Notes under the pieces: model-generated
The model's database searches: none
The model's input: only the letters and a program-made list of their open reading frames with translations
What the model was told of the DNA's origin: nothing
Shown: piece after piece, positions 10,498 to 23,400 of the stretch
How positions within the stretch are numbered: position 1 is the stretch's first letter
Layout: each line of letters begins with the position of its first letter
Position numbers and translations under genes: made by a program
NCBI GenBank assembly: GCA_001972305.1
Contig: BDDD01005090.1
Coordinates: 27,563-91,562 of the forward strand
DNA length: 64,000 nt
Source of the DNA: Cephalotus follicularis
Lineage: Eukaryota > Streptophyta > Magnoliopsida > Oxalidales > Cephalotaceae
Direction: 5' to 3'

Positions 10498-13400
10498 TGG
10501 GCGTAATCGTAAATTTTGAAAATTCATGTTTTCAGTCGTTTCAACGTTTGTTTTTGCAGACAGTACAAATGAATCGTCGTAAGTTGTTTGCCGCGATTTC
10601 GGGCTCAAATTAGCGTTTCGAGATCGTTTAGTGCGTTAATTTATTGTTTTTATATCTCTACGGCGTAATCGAAAATTTTGAAAATTCATATTTTCAGTCG
10701 TTGCAACGTTTCTTTTTGCAGACAGTACAAATGAATTGTCGTATGTTGTTTGTCGCGATTTCGGGCTCAAATTAGGGTTTCGAGATCGTTTAGTGCATCA
10801 ATTTATCGTTTTTATATCTCTAGGGGCGTAATCGTAAATTTTGAAGATTTATGTTTTTATTCGTTTCAAGGTTTTTTTTTGCAGACAGTACAAATGAATC
10901 GTCGTATGTTGTTTGTCGCGATTTCGGGCCCAAATTAGGGTTTCGAGATCGTTTAGTGCGTCAATTTATCGTTTTTATATCTCTAGGGGCGTAGTCGTAA
11001 ATTTTGAAAATTCATGTTTTCAGTCGCATCTACGTTTCCTTTTGCAGACAGTACAAATGAATTGTCATAAGTTGTTTGCCGCGATTTCGGGCTCAAATTC
11101 GCGTTTCGAGATCGTTTAGTACGTGAATTTATCGTTTTTATATCTTTAGGGGCGTAATCGTAAATTTTAAAAATTTATGTTTTCTGTCGTTTCAACGTTC
11201 TTAATTATAGACAGTACAAATGAATCGTCAGAAGTTGTTTGCCTCGATTTCGGGCTCAAATTCGCGTTTCGAGATCGTTTACTGCGTCAATTTATCGTTT
11301 TTATATCTCTAGGGGCGTAATCGTAAATTTTGAAAATTCATGTTTTCAGTCGTTTCAACGTTTCTTTTTGCAGAGAGTACAAATGAATCGTCATAAGTTG
11401 TTTGCCGCGATTTTGAGCTCAAATTCGCGTTCCGAGATCGGTTAGTGCCTCAATTTATCGTTTTTATATATCTAGGGCCGTAATCGTAAATTTTGAAAAT
11501 TTATGTTTTCAGTCGTTTCGACGTTTCTTTTTGCAGACAGTACAAATGAATCGTTATATGTTGTTTGTCGCGATTTCGGGCTCAAATTAGGGTTTCGAGA
11601 TCGTTTAGTGCGTCAATTTATCGTTTTTATACCTCTAGAGGCGTAATCGTCAATTTTGAAAATTCATGTTTCAGTCGTTTCAACGTTTCTTTTTGCAGAC
11701 AGTACAAATGAATCGTCGTAAGTTGCTTGCCACGATTTCGGGCTCAAATTAGGGTTTCGAGATCGTTTAGTGCGTCAATTTATGGTTTTTATATCTCCAT
11801 GGGCGTAATCGTAAATTTTGAAAATTCATGTTTTCAGTCGTTTCAACGTTTGTTTTTTAACACAGTACAAATGAATCGTCGTAAGTTGTTTGCCGCGATT
11901 TCGGGCTGAAATTAGCGTTTCGAGATCATTTAGTTCTTCAATTTATTGTTTTTATATCTATACGGCGTAATCGTAAATTTAGAAAATTCATAATTTCAGT
12001 CGTTGCAACGGATCTTTTTGCAAACAGTGCAAAGGAATCGTTGTATGTTGTTTGTCACGATTTCGGGCTCAAATTAGGGTTTCGAGATCGTTTAGTGCGT
12101 CGATTTATCGTTTTTATATCTCTAGGGGCGTAATCGTAAATTTTGCAAATTCATGTTTCAGTCGTTTCAACGTTTCTTTTTGCCGACAGTACAAATGAAT
12201 CGTCGTGAGTTGCTTACCACGATTTCGGGCTCAAATTATGGTTTCGAGATCGTTTAGTGCGTTAATTTATCATTTTTATATCTCTATGGGCGTAATCGTA
12301 AATTTTGAAAAGTCATGTTTTCAGTCTTTTCAACGTTTGTTTTTGCACACAGTACAAATGAATCGTCGTAAGTTTTTTGCCGCGATTTCGGGATCAAATT
12401 AGCGTTTCGAGATCATTTAGTGCGTCAATTTATTGTTTTTATGTCTATACGGCGTAATCGTAAATTTTGAAAATTCATGTTTTCAGTCGTTTCAACGTTT
12501 CTTTTTACAGACAGTACAAATGAATCGTCATAATTTGTTTGACACGATTTCGGGCTCAAATTCGCGTTTCGAGATCGTTTAGTGCGTCAATTTATCGTTT
12601 TTACATCTCAAGGGGTGTAATCGTAAATTTTGAAAATTCATATTTTCAGTAGTTTCAACGTTTTCTTTTGCAGACAGTAGAAATGAATCGTCATAAGTTT
12701 CTTACTGCGATTACGGGCTCAAATTCGCGTTTCAAAATCGTTTAGTGGGTCAATATATCGTCTTTATATCTCTAGGGGCGTAATCGTAAATTTTAAAAAT
12801 TCATGTTTCGAGTCTTTTCAGCGTTTCTTTTTGCCAACATTGCAAACTAATCGTCGTAACTTTTTTGCCGTGATTTCAGGCTCAAATTAGAGTTTCGAGA
12901 TCGTTTAGTGTGTTAATTTATCGTTTTTATATCTCTAGGGGCGTAATCGTAAATTTTGAAAATCCATGTTTTCAGTCGTTTCTACGTTTTTTTTGCAGAC
13001 AGTACAAATGAGTTGTCATAAGATGTTTGCCGCGATTTCGGGCTCAAATTCGCGTTTCGAGATCGTTTAATGCGTCAATTTATCGTTTTTATATCTCTAG
13101 GGGCGTAATCGTAAATTTTGAAAATTCATGTTTTCCGTCGTTTCAAAGTTTCTTTTTGCAGACAGTACAAATGAATTGTCATAAGTTGTTTGCCGCGATT
13201 TCGGGCTCAAATTCGTCTTTCGAGATCGTTTAGTGCGTCAATTTATTTATTTTATGTCTCTAGAGGCGTAATCGTAAATTTTGAAAATTCATGTTTTCAG
13301 TCGTTTCAACGTTTCTTTTTGTAGACAGTACAAATGAATCGTCATAAGTTGTTTGCCGCGATTTCAGTCTCAAATTCGCGTTCCGAGATCGTTTAGTGCG

Positions 13401-15389
13401 TTAATTTATCGTTTTTATATGTCTAGGGGCGTAATCGTAAATTTTGAAAATTCGTGTTTTCAGTCGTTTCGAAGTTTTCTTTTGCAGACAGTACAAATGA
13501 ATCGTCATAAGTTGTTTGCCGCGATTTCGGGCTCAAATTCGTCTTTCGAGATCGTTTAGTGCGTCAATTTATTGTTTTTATATCTCTAGGGGCGTAATCG
13601 TTAATTTTGAAAATTCATTTTTTTTTGTCGTTTCAACGTTTCTTTTTGCAGACAGTAGCAATGAATCGTCATAAGTTGTTTGACGCGATTTCAGGCTCAT
13701 ATTCGAGTTTCGAGATCGTTTAGTGGGTTAATTTATCGTTTTTACATCTCAAGGGGCGTAATCGTAAATTTTGAAAATTCATGTTTTCAGTCGTTTCAAC
13801 GTTTCTTTTTGTCGAAAGTACAAATTAATCGTCGTAAGTTTTTTGCGGTGATTTCAGGCAAAAATTAGCGTTTCGAGATCGTTCAGTGCGTCAATTTATC
13901 CTTTTTATATCTCTAGGGGCGTAATCGTAAATTTTGAAAATTCATGTTTTCAGTCGTTTCAATATTTCCTTTTGCAGACAGTACAAATGAACGGTCATAA
14001 GTTCTTTGCCGCGATTTCGGGCTCAAATTCGCGTTTCGAGATCGTTTAGTGCGACAATTTATGGTTTTTATATCTCTAGGGGCGTAATCGTAAATTTCGA
14101 AAATTCATGTTTTCTGTCGTTTCAACGTTTCTTTTTGCAGACAGTACAAATGAATCGTTGTAAGTTGTTCGCCGTGATTTCGGGTTCAAATTCGCGTTTC
14201 GAGATCGTTTAGTGCGTCAATTTATCGTTTATATATCTCTAGGGGCCTAATCGTAAATTTTAAAAATTCATGTTTTCAGTCGTTTAAACGTTTCATTTTT
14301 GCAGACAGTATAAATAAATCGTCATAAGTTGTTTACCACGATTTCGGACTCAAATTTGCGTTCCGAGATCGTTTTGTGAGTCAATTTATCGTTTTTATAT
14401 CTCTAGGGGCGTAATCGTAAATTTTAAAAATTCATGTTCTTAGTCGTTTCGACGTTTCTTTTTGCAGACAGTACAAATATATCGTCATAAATTGTTTGAC
14501 GCGATTTCGGGCTCAAATTCGTGTTTCGAGATCGTTTAGTGCATCAATTTATCGTTTTTACATCTCAAGGGGCGTAATCGTAAATTTTAAAAATTCATTT
14601 TCTCAATCGTTTCAACGTTTCTTTTTGCAGAGAGTAAAAATAAATCGTCATAAGTTGTTTGCCGTGACATCGGGCTCAAATTAGGGTTTCGAGATCGTTT
14701 AGTGCGTCAATTTATGGTTTTTATATCTCTATGAGCGTAATCGTAAATTTTGAAAATTCATGTTTTCAGTCGTTTCAACGTTTCTTTTTGCAGACAGTAC
14801 AAAAGAATCGTCGTGAGTTGTTTGCCGCGATTTCGGGGTTAAATTCATGTTCCGAGATCGTTTGGTGCGTCAATTTATCGTTTTTACATCTCTAGTGGCG
14901 TAATCGTAAATTTTGAAAATTCATGTTTTAAGTTGTTTCAACGTTTCCTTTTGCAGACAGTACAAATGAATCATCATAATTTATTTGCCGCGATTTCGGG
15001 CTCAAATTACTGTTTCAAGATCGTTGAGTGCGTCAATTTATCGTTTTTACATCTCTATGTGCGTAATCGTAAATTTTGAAAATTCATGTTTTCAGTCGTT
15101 TCAACGGTTCTTTTTGCAGACAGTAGAAATTAATCCTCGTATGTTGTTTGCCGTGATTTCGGGCTCAAATTAGCGTTTCGAGATCGTTTAGTGCGTCAAT
15201 TTATCGTTTTTATATCTCTATGGGCGTAATCATAAATTTTGAAAATTTATGTTTTCAGTCGTTTCAACGTTTCTTTTTGTCGAAAGTACAAATTAATCGT
15301 CGTAAGTTTTTTGCGGTGATTTCAGGCTCAAATTAGCGTTTCGAGATCGTTCAGTGCGTCAATTTATCCTTTTTATATCTCTAGGGGCG

Positions 15390-15458
15390 TAATCGTAAAT
15401 TTTGAAAATTCATGTTTTCAGTCGGCGTCAATTTATCGTTTTTATATCTCTAAGGGCG
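15390..15458. repeat. Satellite phase break, extra partial monomer of about 69 bp
   Basis: At about 15425 the sequence jumps from TTTTCAGTCG directly to GCGTCAATTTATCG. Matching points at 14985 and 15706 differ by four monomers plus 69 bp. Confidence 0.65.
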
Positions 15459-18400
15459 TAATCGTAAATTTTGAAAATTCATGTTTTCAGTCGTTTCAAC
15501 GTTTCTTTTTGCAAACAGTACAAACTAATCGTCGTATGTTGTTTGCCTCGATTTCGGGCTCAAATTAGCGTTTTGAGATCGTTTAGTGCGTCAATTTATC
15601 GTTTTTATATCTCTAGGGGCGTAATCGTAAATTGTAAAAATTCATGTTTTCCGTCGTTTCAACGATTCTTTTTGCAGACAGTACAAATGAATTTTCATCA
15701 ATTGTTTGCCTCAATTTTGGGCTCAAATTCGCGTTTCGATATCGTTTAGTGCGTCAATTTATCGTTTTAATATCTCTAGGGGCGTAATCGTAAATTTTAA
15801 AAATTCATGTTTTCCGTCGTTTCAACGGTTCTTTTTGCAGACAGTACAAATGAATCGTCATAAGTTGTTTGCCGCGATTTCGGGCTCAAATTCGCGTTCC
15901 GAAATCGTTTAGTGCGTCAATTTTTCGTTTTTATATCTCTAGGGGCGTAAACGTAAATTTTAAAAATTCATGTTTTCAATCGTTTCGACGTTTCTTTTTG
16001 CAGACAGTACAAATGAATCAATGTAAGTGGTTTACCGTGATTTCGGGGTCAAATTTGCGTTCCGAGATCATTTATTGCGTCAATTTATAGTTTTTATATC
16101 TCTAGGGGCGTAATCGTAAATTTTGAAAATTCATGTTTTCAGTCGTTTCAACATTTGTTTTTACAGACAGTACAAATTAATTGTCGTAAGTTGTTTGCCG
16201 CGATTTCGGACTCAAATTCGCGTTCCGAGAACGTTTAGTGCGTCAATTTATCGTTTTTACATCTTTAGGGGCGTAATCATAAATTTTGAAAATTCATGTT
16301 TTTAGTCGTTTCAATGTTTCTTGTTACAGACAATACAAATTAATCGTCATAAGTTGTTTGCCGCGATTTCGGGCTCGAATTCTCGTTCCGAGATCGTTTA
16401 GTGCGTCAATTTATCGTTTTTATATCTCTAGGGGTGTAATCGTAAATTTTGAGAATTCATGTTTTCAGTCGTTTCAACGTTTCCTTTTGCAGACAGTACA
16501 AATGAATCGTCCTAAGTTGTTTGCCGCGATTTCGGGCTCAAATTCGCGTTCCGAGATCGTTTAGTGGGTCAATTTATCGTTTTATATCTCTAGGGGCGTA
16601 ATCATAAATTTTGAAAATTCATGTTTTCAGTCGTTTCAACGTTTGTTTTTACAGAGAGTACAAATGAATTGTCATAAGTTGTTTGCCGTGATTTCGGGCT
16701 CAAATTCGCTTTTCGAGATCTTTTAGTGCGTCAATTTATCGTTTTTATATCTCTAGGGGCGTAATCGTAAATTTTGAAAATTCATGTTTTCAGTCGTTTC
16801 AACGTTTCTTTTTGCAGACAGTAGCAATGAATTGTTAGAAGTTGTTTGACGCGATTTCGGGCTCAAATTCGCGTTTCGAGATCGTTTAGTGCATCAATTT
16901 ATCGTTTTTACATCTCAAGGGGCGTAATAGTAAATTTTGAAAATTCGTGTTTTCAGTTGTTTCAACGTTTCTTTTTGCAAACAGTACAAATGAATTGTCA
17001 TAAGTTGTTTGCCGCGATTTCGGGCTCAAATTCGAATTTCGAGATCGTTTAGTGCGTCAATTTATCATTTTTATATATCTAAGGGCGTAATATTAAATTT
17101 TGAAAATTCATGTTTTCGGTCTTTTCAACGTTTCTTTTTGCAGACAGTAGCAATGAATCGTCATAAGTTGTTTGCCGCGATTTCGGGCTCAAATTCGCAT
17201 TTCGAGATCGTTTAGTGCGTCCATTTATCGTTTTTATATCTCTAGGGGTGTAATCGTAAATTTTGAAAATTCATGTTTTCAGTCGTTTCAACGTTTCCTT
17301 TTACGGACAGTACAAATGAATCGTCATAAGTTGTTTGCCCCGATTTCGGGCTCAAATTCGCGTTTCGAGATCGTTTAGTGCGTCAATTTGTCGTTTTTAT
17401 ATCCCTAGGAGCGTAATCGTTAATTTTGAAAATTTATGTTTTCAGTCTTTTCAACGTTACTTTTTGCGGACAGTAGGAATGAATCGTCATAAGTTATTTG
17501 CCGCGATTTCGGGCTCAAATTCGTATTTCGAGATCGTTTAGTGCGTCAATTTATCGTTTTTATATCTCTAGGGGTGTAATCGTAAATTTTGAAAATTCAT
17601 GTTTTCAGTCGTTTCAACGTTTCTTTTTGCCGAAAGTACAAATTAATCTTCGTAAGTTTTTTGCGGTGATTTCAGGCTCAATCGTTTAGTGCATCAATTT
17701 ATCGTTTTTATATCTCTAGGGGCGTAATCGTAAATTTTTAAAATTCATGTTTTCAGTCGTTTCTACGTTTCTTTTTGCAGAGAGTACAAATGAATCGTCA
17801 TATGTTGTTTGAAGCGATTTCGGGCTCAAATTAGGGTTTCGAGATCGTTTAGTGCGTCAATTTATCGTTTTTATATCTCTAGGGGCGTAATCGTAAATTT
17901 TGAAAATTCATGTTTTCAGTCGTTTCAACGTTTCTTTTTGTCGACAGTACAAATTAATCGTCATAAGTTTTTTGCTGTGATTTCAGTATCAAATTAGCGT
18001 TTCGAGATCGTTTAGTGCGTTCATTTATCGTTTTTATATCTCTAGGGGCGTAATCGTAAATTTTGAAAATTCATGATTTCTGTCGTTTCAACGTTTGTTT
18101 TTGCAGACAGTAGTAATGAATCATCATCAGTTGTTTGACGCGATTTCGGGCTCAAATTCGCGTTTCGAGATCGTTTAGTGCGTCAATTTATCGTTTTTAC
18201 ATCTCAAGGGGCGTAATCGTAAATTTTGATAATTCATGTTTTCAGTCGTTTCAACGTTTTCTTTTGCAGACAGTACAAACAAATTGTCATAAGTTGCTTG
18301 CCGCGATTTCGGGCTCAAATTCGCGTTTCGAGATCTTTTAGTGCGTCAATTTATTGTTTTTATATTTCTAGGGGCGTAATCGTAAATTTTGAAAATTCAT

Positions 18401-19673
18401 GTTTTCAGTCGTTTCAACGTATCTTTTTGCCGAAAGTACAAATTAAACGTCGTAAGTTTTTTGCCGTGATTTCGGGGTCAAATTAGGGTTTCGAAATCGT
18501 TTAGTGCGTCAATTTATCGTTTTTATATCTGTAGGGGCGTAACTGTAAATTTTGAAAATTCAAGTTTTCAGTCGTTTCAACGTTTCTTTTTGCAGACAGT
18601 ACAAATGAATCGTCATAAGTTGTTTGCCGTGATTTCGGGTTCAAATTCGCGTTTCGAGATCCATTAGTGCGTCAATTTATCGTTTTTATATCTCTAGGTG
18701 CGTAATCGTAAATTTTGAAAATTCATATTTTCAGTCTTTTCAACATTTCTTTTTGCAGACAGTACCAATGAATCATCATAAGTTGTTTGCCGCGATTTCG
18801 GGCACAAATTCGCGTTTCGAGATCGTTTAGTGCGTCAATTTATCGTTTTTACATCTCAAGGGGCGTAATCGTAAATTTTAAAAATCCATGTTTTCAGTCG
18901 TTTCAACGTTTCCTTTTGCAGACAGTACAAATGAATCATCATAAGTTGTTTCCCTCGTTTTTGGGCTCAAATTCGCGTTTCGTGATCGTTTATTGCGTCA
19001 ATTTATAATTTTTATATCTCTAGGGGCGTAATCATAAATTTTGAAAATTCATGTTTTCAGTCGTTTCAACGTTTCTTTTCGCAGACAGTACAAATTAATC
19101 GTCGTAAGTTGTTTCCACGATTTCGGGCTCAAATTAGCGTTTCGAGATCGTTTTGTACGTCAATTTATCGTTTTTATATCTTTAGAGGCGTAATCGTAAA
19201 TTTTGAAAATTTATGTTTTCAGTCGTTTCTACGTTTCCTTTTACAGACTGTACAAATGAATCGTTATTAGTTTTTTGCCGCGATTTCGGGCTCAAATTTG
19301 CGTTCCGAGATCGTTTAGTGCATTAATTTATCGATTTTATATCTCTAGGGGCGTAATCGTAAATTTTTAAAATTCATGTTTTCAGTCGTTTCTACGTTTC
19401 TTTTTGCAGATAGTACAAAAGAATCATCATGAGTTGTTTCCCGAGATTTTGGACTCAAATTCGCGTTTCGAGATCGTTTAGTGCGTCAATTTATCGTTTT
19501 TATATCTCTAGGGGCGTAATCGTAAATTTTGAAAATTCTTATTTTCAGTCGTTTGAACGTTTCTTTTTGCAGACAGTACAAATGAATCATCATAAGTTGT
19601 TTGTTGCAATTTTGAGCTCAAATTCGCGTTTCGATATCGTTTAGTGCGTCAATTTGTCGTTTTTATGTCTCTA

Positions 19674-20401
19674 AGGGCGTAATCGTAAATTTTAAAAATT
19701 AATATTTTCAGTCGTTTCTACGTTTCTTTTTGCAGACAGTACAAATTAATCTTTGTACGTTGTTTGCCACTATTTCGGGCTCAAATTAGCGTTTCGAGAT
19801 CGTTTAGTGCGTCAATTTATCGTTTTTATATCTCTAGGGGCGTAATCGTAAATTTTAAAAATTCATGTTTTCAGTCGTTTCTACGTTTCTTTTTGCAGAC
19901 ACTACAAATGAATCGTCCTAAGTTGTTTGCCACGATTTCGGGGTCAAATTAGGGTATCGAGATCGTTTAGTGCGTCAATTTATCGTTTTTATATCTCTAG
20001 GGGCGTAATCGTAAATTTTAAAAATTCATGTTTTCAGAGGGCGTAATCGTAAATTTTAAAAATTAATATTTTCAGTCGTTTCTACGTTTCTTTTTGCAGA
20101 CAGTACAAATTAATCTTTGTACGTTGTTTGCCACTATTTCGGGCTCAAATTAGCGTTTCGAGATCGTTTAGTGCGTCAATTTATCGTTTTTATATCTCTA
20201 GGGGCGTAATCGTAAATTTTAAAAATTCATGTTTTCAGTCGTTTCTACGTTTCTTTTTGCAGACACTACAAATGAATCGTCCTAAGTTGTTTGCCACGAT
20301 TTCGGGGTCAAATTAGGGTATCGAGATCGTTTAGTGCGTCAATTTATCGTTTTTATATCTCTAGGGGCGTAATCGTAAATTTTAAAAATTCATGTTTTCA
20401 G
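19674..20401. repeat. 364-bp direct tandem duplication that looks exact
   Basis: Bases 19674-20037 recur at 20038-20401 with no difference that I can find by eye, far closer than neighbouring monomers. The unit is two monomers plus 38 bp, so the junction TTTTCAGAGGGCGTAA near 20037 breaks the 163-bp phase. This points to a recent non-homologous duplication, or an assembly error. Confidence 0.85.
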
Positions 20402-23400
20402 TCAATTAAACGTTTCTTTTTGCAGACAGTACAAATGAATCGTCATAAGTTGTTTGCCGTAATTTCGGGTTCAAATTCGCGTTTCGAGATCGTTTAGTGC
20501 GTAAATTTATCGTTTTTATATCTCTAGGGGCGTAATCGTAAATTTTGAAAATTTATGTTTTCAGTCTTTTCAACATTTCTTTTTGCAGACAGTACCAATG
20601 AATCGTCATAAGTTGTTTGCCGTGATTTCGGGCAGAAATTCGCGTTTCGAGATCGTTTAGTGCGTCAATTAATCGTTTTTACATCTCTAGGGGCGTAATC
20701 GTAAATTTTAAAAATCCATGTTTTCAGTCGTTTCAACGTTTCCTTTTGCAGACAGTACAAATGAATCGTCATAAGTTGTTTCCCGCGTTTTTAGGCTCAA
20801 ATTCGCTTTTCGTGATCGTTTATTGCGTCAATTTATCGTTTTTATATCTCTAGGGGCGTAATCATAAATTTTGAAAATTCATGTTTTCAGTCGTTTCAAT
20901 TCTTCTATTTTCAAACAGTACAAATTAATCGTCGTACGTTGTTTGCCACGATTTCGGGCTCAAATTAGCGTTTCGAGATCGTTTAGTACGTCAATTTATC
21001 GTTTTTATATCTCTAGGGGCGTAATCGTAAATTTTGAAAATTTATGTTTTCAGTGGTTTCTACGTTTCCTTTTACAGACAGTACAAATGAATCGTTGTTA
21101 GTTGTTTGCCGCGATTTCGGGCTCAAATTAGCGTTTCGAGATCGTTTAGTACGTCAATTTATCGTTTTTATATCTCTAGGGGCGTAATCGTAAATTTTAA
21201 AAATTTATGTTTTCAGTGGTTTCTACGTTTCCTTTTACAGACAGTACAAATGAATCGTTATTAGTTGTTTGCCGCTATTTCGGGCTCAAATTTGCGTTCT
21301 GAGATCGTTTAGTGCATCGATTTATCGTTTTTATATCTCTAGGGGCGTAATCCTAAATTTTGAAAATTCATGTTTTCAGTCGTTTCTACGTTTCCTTTTG
21401 CAGACAGCACAAAAAAATCATCATGAGTTGTTTGCTGCGATTTCGGGCTCAAATTCGCGTTTTGAGATCGTTTAGTGCGTCAATTTATCGTTCTTATGTC
21501 TCTAAGGGCGTAATCGTAAATTTTGAAAATTCATGTTTTTAGTCATTTCAACGTTTCTTTTTGCAGACAGTGCAGATTAAATGTTGTAAGTGGTTTGCCG
21601 CGATTTCGGGGTCAAATTCGCGTTCCGAGATCTTTTAGTGCGTCAATTTATCGTTTTTATATCTCTAGGAGCGTAATCGGAAATTTTGAAAACTCATGTT
21701 TTCAATCGTTGCAACGTTTCTTTTTGCAGATAGTACAAATGAATCATTGTATGTGGTTTGCCGTGATTTCGGGGTCAAATTCGCGTTCCGAGATCGTTTA
21801 GTGCGTCAATTTATCGTTTTTATATCTCTAAGGGAGTAATCGTAAATTTCAAAAATTCATGTTTTCAGCCTTTTCAATATTTCTTTTTGCAGACAGTACC
21901 AATGAATCTTCATAAGTTGTTTGCCGCGATTTCGGGCAGAAATTCGCGTTTTGAGATCGTTTAGTGCGTCAATTTATTGTTTTTACATCTCTAGGGGCGT
22001 AATCGTAAATTTAAAAATCCATGTTTTCAGTCGTTTCAACGTTTCCTTTTGCAGACAGTACAAATGAATCGTCATAAGTTGTTTGCCGCATTTTTGGGCT
22101 CAAATTCGCGTTTCGTGATCGTTTAGTGCGTCAATTTATCCTTTTTATATCTCTAGGGGCGTAATCCTAAATTTTGAAAATTCATGTTTTCAGTCGTTTC
22201 AACGTTTCTTTTTGTAGACAGTACAAATAAATCGTCCTATGCTGTTTGCCACGATTTCGGGCTCTAATTAGCGTTTCGAGATCGTTTAGTACGTCAATTT
22301 ATCGTTTTTATATCTCTAGAGGCGTAATCGTAAATTTTGAAAATTTATGTTTTCAGTCGTTTCTACGTTTCCATTTGCAGACAGTACAAATGAATCGTTA
22401 TTAGTTGTTTGCCGCAATTTTGGGCTCAAATTCGCGTTCCGAGATCGTTTAATACATCAATTTATCGTTTTTATATCTCTACGGGCGTAATCGTAAATTT
22501 TGTAAATTCATGTTTTCAGTCGTTTCTACGTTTCTTTTTGCAGACAGTACAAAAGAATCATCATGAGTTGTTTGCCGCGATTTCGGGCTCAAATTCGCGT
22601 TTCGAGATCGTTTAGTGCGTAAATTTATCGTTTTTATATCTCTAGGGGCGTAATCGTAAATTTTGAAAATTTTTATTTTCAGTTGTTTGAACGTTTCTTT
22701 TTGCAGACAGTACAATTGAATCTGCATAAGTTGTTTGCCGCGATTTTGGGCTCAAATTCGCGTTTTTATGTCTCTAAGGGCGTAATCGTAAATTTTGACA
22801 ATTCATGTTTTCAGTCGTTTCAACGTTTCTTTTTGCAGACAGTACAAAGGAATTGTTATAAGTGGTCTGCTGTGATTTTGGGGTCAAATTCGCGTTCCGG
22901 GATTGTTTAGTGCGTCAATTTATCGTTTTTATATCTCCAGGAGCGTAATCGGAAATTTTTAAAATTCATGTTTTCAATCGTTTCAACGTTTCTATTTGCA
23001 GACAGTACAAATAAATCGTTGTAAGTGGTTTGCCGTGATTTCGGGGTCAAATTCGCGTTCCGAGATCGTTTAGTGCGTAAATTTATCGTTTTTATACCTC
23101 TAAAAGTGTAATCATAAATTTTTAAAATTCATGGTTTCATTCGTATCTATTTTTCTTTTTGCAGACAGTGAAATTAATTATTATAAGTTGTTTGCCGCGA
23201 TTTCGGGCTCAAATTCGCGTTTCGAGATCGTTTAGTGCGTTAATTTATCGTTTTTACATCTCTAGGGGCGTAATCGTAAATTTTAAAAAATCATGTTTTC
23301 AGTCGTTTCAACGTTTCCTTTTGCAGACAGTATAAAAGAATCGTTTTAAGTTGTTTGTCGCAATTTCAGGTTCAAATTCGCGTTTCGAGATCGTTTAGTG

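Noticed and set aside
22479..22727. Minus-strand open frame in the satellite, with others at 34538-34750, 50930-51112 and 62970-63248
   Set aside because: The same satellite is read in reverse; the similar peptides ([21 protein letters not shown]) reflect the repeat and not a gene.
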